This document shows, one piece after another, positions 14,004-18,260 of a stretch of 18,260 bases of DNA. The DNA is taken from assembly GCA_031289865.1 (NCBI GenBank), contig JAITOQ010000111.1, positions 1 to 18,260 of the forward strand, written 5' to 3'. This stretch comes from Clostridiales bacterium (lineage in GTDB: Bacteria > Bacillota > Clostridia > Christensenellales > JAISNN01). The notes beneath the pieces were generated by a model. The model saw only the letters and a list, made by a program, of their open reading frames with translations. It did not search any database and had not been told where the DNA came from. Positions within the stretch are counted from its first letter, which is position 1. Each line of letters opens with the position of its first letter. Both the position numbers and the translations under genes were made by a program.

Positions 14004-14029
14004 AAAAAAGTCGGCGTCATTCCGGGCGA
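14004..14029 (+). repeat. Dispersed intergenic repeat, truncated copy G
   Basis: A-run + AAGTCGGCGTCATTCCGGGC, diverging afterwards; about 70 bases upstream of the ZIP transporter gene. Confidence 0.65.
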
Positions 14030-14096
14030 AATCACACTTCCCCGCTCCACTCCGTATACTGAGCATGAGAATATTTTTTAGAGGCGGAGGAATTTT

Positions 14097-15011
14097 ATGT
14101 TTGGAAAAGAGGTTTTAGTGGCTTTATTACTTACGTTTTTGGCGGGTTTTTCGACCGTGATCGGCAGCTTCATCGGCATGTTCGCAAAAAAATCAAACAC
14201 GGGCTTTTTGTCTGTCAGTCTGGGTTTTTCCGCTGGGGTCATGATCTATGTGTCTATGATAGAGATTTTCTTTAAGGCAAAGGACGGGCTTTCCGCGGAA
14301 TTCGGCGCGAAAAACGGTACGATTTATACGGTACTCGCCTTTTTTGCCGGCATGTTGATCATCGCCGTCATCGACAAGCTTCTCCCCTCACAGCACGCCG
14401 AACCGCCTCTCGAAAAAGACCTTTCTCCCTCCGAAGCCGACGTGTCCAAATCCGAATTCAATCTCCTCTCTCCGACAACCGACCGCCCTCTCCGTAGGCG
14501 CGGCAGATCCAAATCCGATTTAAACCTCCTTTCTCCGGAGCACGACAAAAAAAAAGCGGCGGCTTTGCTCCGTTCGGGAACACTCACCGCGCTTGCTATA
14601 GGACTGCATAACATTCCCGAAGGACTTGTGACCTTTCTTTCAGCGCTCTCCGACCCCGCGCTCGCCATGCCGATAGTCTTCGCAATCGCCATTCACAATA
14701 TCCCCGAAGGGATAGCGGTGTCCGCGCCGATCTATTTTTCGACGGGGAGCAAGAAAAAGGCGTTTCTATACTCTTTTTTGTCGGGGCTTACGGAGCCTCT
14801 CGGCGCGCTCATAGGTTACCTGATTATAGGACGTTTTTTGAACCGAATGATACCGGGGCTTGTCTTTGCCGCGGTCGCGGGGATAATGGTCTACATATCT
14901 ATCGACGAGCTTCTCCCATCTGCGCGTGAATACGGCGGGCATCGCCGAACCATGATCGGCTTTGTCGCGGGCATGATAGTCATGGCGGTCAGCCTTATTT
15001 TGTTTTTGTAG
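14097..15011 (+). CDS. zupT: ZIP-family metal transporter, ZupT-like
   Basis: 304 aa, slightly longer than typical ZupT (about 260-270) because of an enlarged loop. Membrane helices at about residues 5-28, 36-58, 77-96, then after the loop 160-185, 188-212, 224-246, 252-272 and 285-304. The two metal-site helices carry HNIPEG at 171-176 and 200-205, the core binding motif of the ZIP/ZupT subfamily. It imports zinc and often iron, manganese or cobalt. The polar loop 97-158 is not His-rich but contains an internal duplication, SKSEFNLLSP (117-126) and SKSDLNLLSP (138-147). A GGAGG site precedes the ATG. The 3' end overlaps the convergent ECF component gene by 17 bp. A TATACT at 14055-14060 may be its -10, but no clear -35 was seen. 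Confidence 0.93.
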   Translation: MFGKEVLVALLLTFLAGFSTVIGSFIGMFAKKSNTGFLSVSLGFSAGVMIYVSMIEIFFKAKDGLSAEFGAKNGTIYTVLAFFAGMLIIAVIDKLLPSQHAEPPLEKDLSPSEADVSKSEFNLLSPTTDRPLRRRGRSKSDLNLLSPEHDKKKAAALLRSGTLTALAIGLHNIPEGLVTFLSALSDPALAMPIVFAIAIHNIPEGIAVSAPIYFSTGSKKKAFLYSFLSGLTEPLGALIGYLIIGRFLNRMIPGLVFAAVAGIMVYISIDELLPSAREYGGHRRTMIGFVAGMIVMAVSLILFL

Positions 15012-15504
15012 AAATGCGTTTCACCGCGTCTCTAAGCGGTACAAAGGCGGTCGGAAAAACTATCGCGTTGCATATAATATGCGTGATAAAAAACGGCGCG
15101 CCGTTAAAATAGCGTATGCCGAAAAAGCGCAAGGTGGGCTTTGCCGTCATAAAAAACGTATCTAACGCCGTTGACCAAACCCCGAAAAATATAGTCAAAG
15201 CGACCGCGGCAAGCGCAAACCATACCAACCTCTCCGAACGTTTCGCAATGAGCGAAAATACGACCGCGACGAAAGGCCAATAAGTGATATAGAGCAAAAG
15301 CCAATACCCGAATCCGTACAAAAAACCCTCCAACGCGCAAAAAATCAAAACGGCGGCAAAGCTTATCCCCATGCCGAAAACCGCTCCGTATACCGCTATA
15401 CAGAGCGTTATTATCTCAACGTTAGGAATGAAGCCGAGAGCCTCCTTACCGGCTACAAGCGAGGCGGCAAGGAGCGCGGTCAGAGCTATTTTTTGTGCTT
15501 TCAT
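14995..15504 (-). CDS. ECF transporter S component, probably for cobalamin/corrinoid
   Basis: 169 aa, all membrane: about six hydrophobic segments, as expected for an ECF S subunit. The N-terminus (IALTALLAASLVAGKEALGFIPNVEIITL) has the alpha-helical AxxxA-like face used to bind EcfT, and the FIPNVEIITL stretch seen in B12-linked S components of the CblT/CbrT type. S subunits bind the vitamin and use the shared EcfA-EcfA'-EcfT module, not encoded here, for import. The gene lies 83 bases downstream of a DUF4430-like lipoprotein gene on the same strand, and both follow a cobalamin riboswitch. That context, more than sequence, supports B12 or its precursors as substrate. The ribosome site is weak (AAAGAAA). 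Its 3' end overlaps zupT. Confidence 0.8.
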   Translation of the reverse strand: MKAQKIALTALLAASLVAGKEALGFIPNVEIITLCIAVYGAVFGMGISFAAVLIFCALEGFLYGFGYWLLLYITYWPFVAVVFSLIAKRSERLVWFALAAVALTIFFGVWSTALDTFFMTAKPTLRFFGIRYFNGAPFFITHIICNAIVFPTAFVPLRDAVKRISTKTK

Positions 15505-15587
15505 TTTCTTTAAACCATTTGTTAATGTGTTTCCTTTGTCGGCAATCTTTCCATTCCGTAGAAGAACGGACTATTAAGAGCCGTTTG

Positions 15588-16109
15588 TTACCAAGTTCCC
15601 TTTACAAGCAATATTTCCATTCCGTCGGAGAGCGGGAGCGACGAAATGCCGACGTTTGCGGAATAGTAGATTTTGTCCCCGTAAGAAATCGGCTTTGACC
15701 ATTCTTTGTCCATTAGAGTATCGTCAAAACTGCCGTCCTTAAAGCGGAAATAGAGCGCGATATATTCATTGCCTTGCAGCTCGATTCCGTCAAAGGCTTC
15801 TATCATAAAACCGTATTCGCTGTCCGTACCGGTATAGGAGATTTTTCCTCCGTCCTTTAACTCTTTTAAAGCATCGTAGACATAGCCCGCGTCAGTATCG
15901 TGCGAGTAAGCCGTCGCATCCCCCGTCAAGGTCGCATATTCACCGCCGTCCGTCGGAATTTCGTTCGCGACAAGTAAAACGATAGCCTTTTCCCCTTCGT
16001 TCGGCTTTGGACGAAACAAGTCGGAAATCCATTGGCATGACGATAACGCCAGCACGGATACCACGGAAAGCGTGATAAGTAACACGGTTTTGTAATAATT
16101 CTTTTTCAT
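15588..16109 (-). CDS. DUF4430-like surface lipoprotein, candidate corrinoid-capture protein
   Basis: 173 aa. A lipoprotein signal peptide (KK, hydrophobic core, LSSC lipobox with C25 as the lipidated residue) places it on the outer face of the membrane. The mature part (from ~40) has the pattern of DUF4430, a small beta domain related to the C-terminal domain of transcobalamin/intrinsic factor: a VYDAL helix near 93, YGFMIEAFDGIE in the middle, an aromatic strand YIALYFRF and a terminal LSDGMEILLVKGTW. Such lipoproteins often lie beside B12-type ECF S genes and may hand the ligand to them. Here it is the first gene after the cobalamin riboswitch and precedes the S component. An AGAGG site supports the start. 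The DUF4430 call is from visual pattern; ligand binding is inferred. Confidence 0.75.
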   Translation of the reverse strand: MKKNYYKTVLLITLSVVSVLALSSCQWISDLFRPKPNEGEKAIVLLVANEIPTDGGEYATLTGDATAYSHDTDAGYVYDALKELKDGGKISYTGTDSEYGFMIEAFDGIELQGNEYIALYFRFKDGSFDDTLMDKEWSKPISYGDKIYYSANVGISSLPLSDGMEILLVKGTW

Positions 16110-16170
16110 AATATACCTCTTTTTTTTATTTTTTTTGACTGTATATCCACGCGTTAGACGCGTTATTGTT

Positions 16171-16203
16171 AGTTGAAAGTTGAAAATGGAAAGTTGAAAG
16201 TTA
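16171..16203 (+). repeat. GTTGAAA heptad repeat, short copy
   Basis: AGTTGAAAGTTGAAAATGGA then AAGTTGAAAGTT: the same heptad as in the 9681-9917 array, followed at 16225-16240 by AAAAAAGTCAGTGTC, a relative of the AAGTCGGTGTCAT end. A second location of the same composite element, in the leader of the lipoprotein gene. Confidence 0.75.
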
Positions 16204-16276
16204 AGGGGTCGCTTTGCTCCGATACAAAAAAGTCAGTGTCCCGTATCCGAATAAAAGTAGTTTTCTTTAATATGGA

Positions 16277-16311
16277 CGGCATAAAATTCCCCTAAGGGGA
16301 ATTTTATGCCG
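16277..16311. repeat. Perfect 16-bp palindrome with AATTCCCC apex
   Basis: CGGCATAAAATTCCCC (16277-16292), loop TAA, and its exact reverse complement (16296-16311). A very stable hairpin without a T-tract on either side, so not a standard terminator. It lies in the transcribed leader between the riboswitch terminator and the lipoprotein start. Confidence 0.9.
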
Positions 16312-16343
16312 CCGATACTTACGAATCACATCTCTTTTTCCTT

Positions 16344-16371
16344 ACTTATTACCTATTACCTATTACCTATT
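16344..16371 (+). repeat. ACCTATT heptad array, four units
   Basis: ACTTATT followed by three exact ACCTATT units, another 7-bp minisatellite, unrelated in sequence to the others, just upstream (plus strand) of the riboswitch terminator. Confidence 0.85.
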
Positions 16372-16376
16372 ACTTG

Positions 16377-16414
16377 TAAAAAAAGACCTCTTTTTTCCAC
16401 GAAAAAAAGAGGTC
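16377..16414 (-). terminator. Riboswitch-linked intrinsic terminator
   Basis: Perfect 12-bp stem GACCTCTTTTTT/AAAAAAGAGGTC (16414-16403 with 16396-16385), 6-base loop, then seven U on the minus strand. It lies about 70 nt after the cobalamin riboswitch and before the lipoprotein gene, as expected for the off-state of a transcription-attenuating switch. The matching antiterminator was not worked out. Confidence 0.88.
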
Positions 16415-16486
16415 ATAGACATACCGATAGCATTAAAGCACGCCGTAAACCCAAGTTTTCCCGTCGAAAACTAAGTTTGTGACGAC

Positions 16487-16722
16487 ATACGAGCGGGTAT
16501 CCTGACTGAAAGTACTCTCTTTGCCCGCCTTCCCAAGGTGCCGCTTTTGTTACAAGCGATAACTCTCAGTGACTTTATCCGTACTTTTTTTGTACGGATC
16601 GGCAAAGACCGCTTTTCTCCGAAAAGAAAAGTTCCTTTCTACAGTAGCGAGGGCTGTGCGCTTTTTTAAAATCTTATCGTCTTTTTTTAGACAGATTTCT
16701 CAATGCTGTTCCCCGAACGTAT
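16487..16722 (-). ncRNA. Cobalamin (adenosylcobalamin-type) riboswitch
   Basis: Read on the minus strand, the conserved B12-box blocks occur in the right order: GGGGAACAGCATTGAGAAATC near the 5' end, CAGCCCTCGCTACTGTAG, CACTGAGAG, GGGAAGGCGGGC, and the 3' AGTCAGGATACCCGC. The ends ATACG (16722-16718) and CGTAT (16491-16487) pair as a P1 stem. The extra arms include a stem around GTACGGAT/ATCCGTAC (16577-16599). High cobalamin should favour the downstream terminator and shut off the lipoprotein/ECF pair. It starts about 28 bases after the Rrf2 stop, so its promoter must overlap the end of that gene; only a weak TACAAT (16735-16730) was seen. Confidence 0.93.
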
Positions 16723-16749
16723 CCGTTAAATTGTAATTTAAATTAAAAA

Positions 16750-17181
16750 TTAGATATAAAACATATAGCCGCCTTGCTTTTTACAGTTGTCCGCAAGGTC
16801 TTGCAGAGTGATCCCGCCCAAAAGCGCGGCAATCGACGCGTCAAGCTTTTCCCAAACCGTACTTTGTACGGCTTTTTCGATATATCCCGCGTTTACATCC
16901 GCGGCACACGGCTCCGTATGTTCAAACAACGACGGTTCGGTCGCCTTTAGAATGTCCAAAACCGTGACTTCCCTTGCCGCCGCATCCAAATGGTAGCCGC
17001 CTTGAAAGCCCTTGACCGAATTTATAAGCCCCGTCCCCTTTAAAAGCGACAAGACTTGTTCTAAATATATCTTTGAGATACCGAGTTTTTTTGCGATATC
17101 GACCGCCGTAAGCTGTGCGGATTTTTCGGCAAGACAGACCATTACGGCAAGTCCGTACCGACCTTTTGTAGAAATTCTCAT
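16750..17181 (-). CDS. Rrf2-family transcriptional regulator
   Basis: 143 aa, the usual Rrf2 size. It starts with the hallmark MRISTKGRYGLAVMVCLA. The winged HTH is at about residues 24-65 (VDIAKKLGISKIYLEQVLSLLKGTGLINSVKGFQGGYHL). Cysteines are only at 16, 92 and 133. IscR-type proteins use three Cys at about 92, 98 and 104 for a cluster, so here a normal IscR 2Fe-2S site is not complete. Closer functional relatives could be CymR (cysteine metabolism) or an unknown sensor. It stands downstream of a TtcA-like gene on the same strand but has its own promoter. The ribosome site is a modest GGGGGAAC. Confidence 0.9.
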   Translation of the reverse strand: MRISTKGRYGLAVMVCLAEKSAQLTAVDIAKKLGISKIYLEQVLSLLKGTGLINSVKGFQGGYHLDAAAREVTVLDILKATEPSLFEHTEPCAADVNAGYIEKAVQSTVWEKLDASIAALLGGITLQDLADNCKKQGGYMFYI

Positions 17182-17213
17182 GTTCCCCCATTATTTACAT
17201 ATCGAATAAGTAT

Positions 17214-17242
17214 ATTTTAACACCGTTCGCAAAAAAAATCAA
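17214..17242 (-). promoter_or_regulatory. Promoter of the Rrf2 gene
   Basis: Minus strand TTGATT (17242-17237), 17-bp spacer, TAAAAT (17219-17214); predicted start near 17207. Just upstream are the three 21-bp-spaced TATCCGTTTT repeats. Confidence 0.55.
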
Positions 17243-17249
17243 GTGTTTT

Positions 17250-17305
17250 TATCCGTTTTCTATCGCTTAATATCCGTTTTTTCCTATTTAATATCCGTTT
17301 TATCG
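17250..17305 (+). repeat. 21-bp-spaced direct repeats upstream of the Rrf2 promoter
   Basis: TATCCGTTTT at 17250-17259, 17271-17280 and 17292-17301, exactly 21 bp apart; the first two units share a longer CTA...TTAA pattern. The third copy is inside the 3' end of the TtcA-like gene. Two-turn spacing next to a promoter suggests protein binding; it could also be a simple tandem duplication. Confidence 0.65.
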
Positions 17306-18126
17306 TATTCGTCCAAAAAATGATGCCGTTCCCCGTCCTTTTTGTAGCCGATAACGGTATCGAGATTGACGTTATAGACGCTCTTAAACAGACTTATATC
17401 CGCGTTTGGATTGGTTTTTTTAAGGGAGCGGATCAGATATTTCATCTCTTGCCGCTTAGAACCGCCGCCGCCGTTGTCGCAAACCGTGCAATTTTCGGTA
17501 AAACGGCAAGCGCATTGAATAAAAGAGAGGTCGTTGTAGTTTTTCCAATTGATAATGTCGCGTTCTTTTATATGATACAGCGGGCGAATCAGCTCCATGC
17601 CCTCAAAATTGTCGCTCCTAAGCTTAGGCATCATGGACTGAATTTGCCCGTTGTACAAAATCCCCATGAGTATCGTTTCTATCACGTCGTCAAAATGGTG
17701 TCCGAGCGCGATTTTGTTGCAGCCGAGTTCCTTTGCCTTTGCATACAAAAAGCCCCTTCTCATTCTCGCGCAAAGATAGCACGGAGTCCCCTCCGCGGTC
17801 GCGACAACGGAAAAAATATCCGACTCAAACACCGTGATCGGGAGGTTTAAAAGCGCGGAGTTTTCCTCTATCGCTTGACGGTTTATCTCGTTGTAACCGG
17901 GATCCATGACGAGATAGACCGCTTCAAAATTTTTTTTGCCGTGGCGCAAAAGCTCTTGAAAACATTTCGCCATCAAAAAAGAATCCTTGCCGCCCGAAAT
18001 ACAGACGGCAATTTTGTCGCCGTCCTTAATCAACTCGTACTCGTTGACCGCCTCGACAAATTTTTTCCAAATGTGCGTCCGATATGTCGTAATCAGACTG
18101 CGCTCTATCGCTTGAAATCTTTCCAT
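17284..18126 (-). CDS. TtcA-like PP-loop tRNA thiolase
   Basis: 280 aa from the chosen start. The PP-loop ATP-pyrophosphatase motif SGGKDS is at 44-49. TtcA-type Cys pairs are C116-x2-C119 within TPCYLCARMRRG and C213-x2-C216 within ENCTVCDNGGGG; C205 and C207 are also present. LGHHFDDVIET at 141-151 is the usual second motif of this family. TtcA makes 2-thiocytidine at tRNA position 32 using a 4Fe-4S cluster; clostridial relatives may act on other tRNA sites. ATG 18126 is preferred to the in-frame ATG at 18144, because an AGGA site lies 8 bases before 18126 and none before 18144. It precedes the Rrf2 gene by about 100 bases. Its 3' end lies in 21-bp repeats. Confidence 0.88.
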   Translation of the reverse strand: MERFQAIERSLITTYRTHIWKKFVEAVNEYELIKDGDKIAVCISGGKDSFLMAKCFQELLRHGKKNFEAVYLVMDPGYNEINRQAIEENSALLNLPITVFESDIFSVVATAEGTPCYLCARMRRGFLYAKAKELGCNKIALGHHFDDVIETILMGILYNGQIQSMMPKLRSDNFEGMELIRPLYHIKERDIINWKNYNDLSFIQCACRFTENCTVCDNGGGGSKRQEMKYLIRSLKKTNPNADISLFKSVYNVNLDTVIGYKKDGERHHFLDEYDKTDIK

Positions 18127-18186
18127 TTTTTTATTCCTAATCATTTTTTAATACAGAATGCTTGTTTAATGCAGAATACTTTTGAA

Positions 18187-18207
18187 ATGCAAAATGCAGA
18201 ATGCAGA
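18187..18207 (+). repeat. ATGCAGA/ATGCAAA heptads
   Basis: Three 7-bp units (ATGCAAA, ATGCAGA, ATGCAGA), then ATTGCGGA, with more scattered TGCAGAAT copies from 18153. This is the reverse complement of the 10042-10101 array motif; the following ATTGCGGA is shared with the 9681-9917 units. Confidence 0.8.
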
Positions 18208-18246
18208 ATTGCGGATTTTAAAGTAGGCGTCCGTGTCGATTGAAAA

Positions 18247-18260
18247 GCGGGTGTCATTCT
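18247..18260 (+). repeat. Dispersed intergenic repeat, cut by window end
   Basis: GCGGGTGTCATTCT at the last bases, matching the first part of the dispersed element. Confidence 0.5.

Noticed and set aside
16277..16311. Perfect palindrome as a terminator
   Set aside because: No T-tract follows on either strand; the true riboswitch terminator is at 16377-16414.
16750..17181. Naming the Rrf2 protein IscR
   Set aside because: Two of the three cluster cysteines are missing and no isc/suf genes are adjacent.
17320..17850. 176-codon plus-strand frame
   Set aside because: Antisense to the TtcA-like gene, which has all family motifs.

Overview
The window looks like a contig from a Bacillota (Clostridia-type) bacterium, probably an uncultured anaerobe. 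This is an inference from a CtsR/ClpC heat-shock operon with a textbook CtsR box, strong AGGAGG-type ribosome sites, TTGACA/TATAAT promoters with 16-17 bp spacers, a cobalamin riboswitch controlling an ECF-type vitamin transporter component, and oxygen-sensitive enzyme types (an Fe-S/flavin enoate-reductase-like enzyme and a TtcA-like thiolase). Coding regions are moderately GC-rich. Intergenic regions are AT-rich and unusually full of repeats.

Layout. 1-2567 (minus): a partial FAD oxidoreductase, a single-pass membrane protein and an MscS channel. 2569-4215: a membrane-anchored leucine-rich-repeat (BspA-like) protein (minus) with its own promoter and terminator. 4263-5950: a DUF4143-type AAA ATPase (plus) with a tandem repeat abutting its promoter. 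5971-7528: a compact locus in which an XRE repressor gene (plus, apparently leaderless) diverges from four very small genes (minus): a 31-aa Cys-rich peptide, a 50-aa zinc-ribbon protein, a 113-aa protein and a 60-aa Gly-rich membrane peptide. The region between them holds a consensus promoter and four helically phased copies of an ACTTTAGCGAAT-like operator. 7547-9709: an enoate reductase/2,4-dienoyl-CoA reductase-like flavoenzyme whose last codons run into a tandem repeat. 9681-10101: dense repeats. 10117-13839 (minus): ctsR-clpC-hpf, a stress operon without mcsA/mcsB here. 14097-15011: a ZIP metal transporter. 14995-16722 (minus): cobalamin riboswitch, intrinsic terminator, DUF4430-like lipoprotein and ECF S component, which together look like a B12/corrinoid uptake unit. 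16750-18126 (minus): an Rrf2 regulator and a TtcA-like PP-loop protein.

The best candidates for something new are: (i) the XRE-controlled micro-gene cluster with its phased operator array; (ii) the repeat landscape, where several unrelated minisatellites share a 7-bp unit and a dispersed GTGTCATTCTGAGC-type element forms inverted pairs that look like bidirectional terminators between convergent genes; and (iii) the riboswitch-controlled lipoprotein/ECF pair with repeat elements lying between the attenuator and the first gene. All functional statements are family-based inferences from the sequence; no searches were run.
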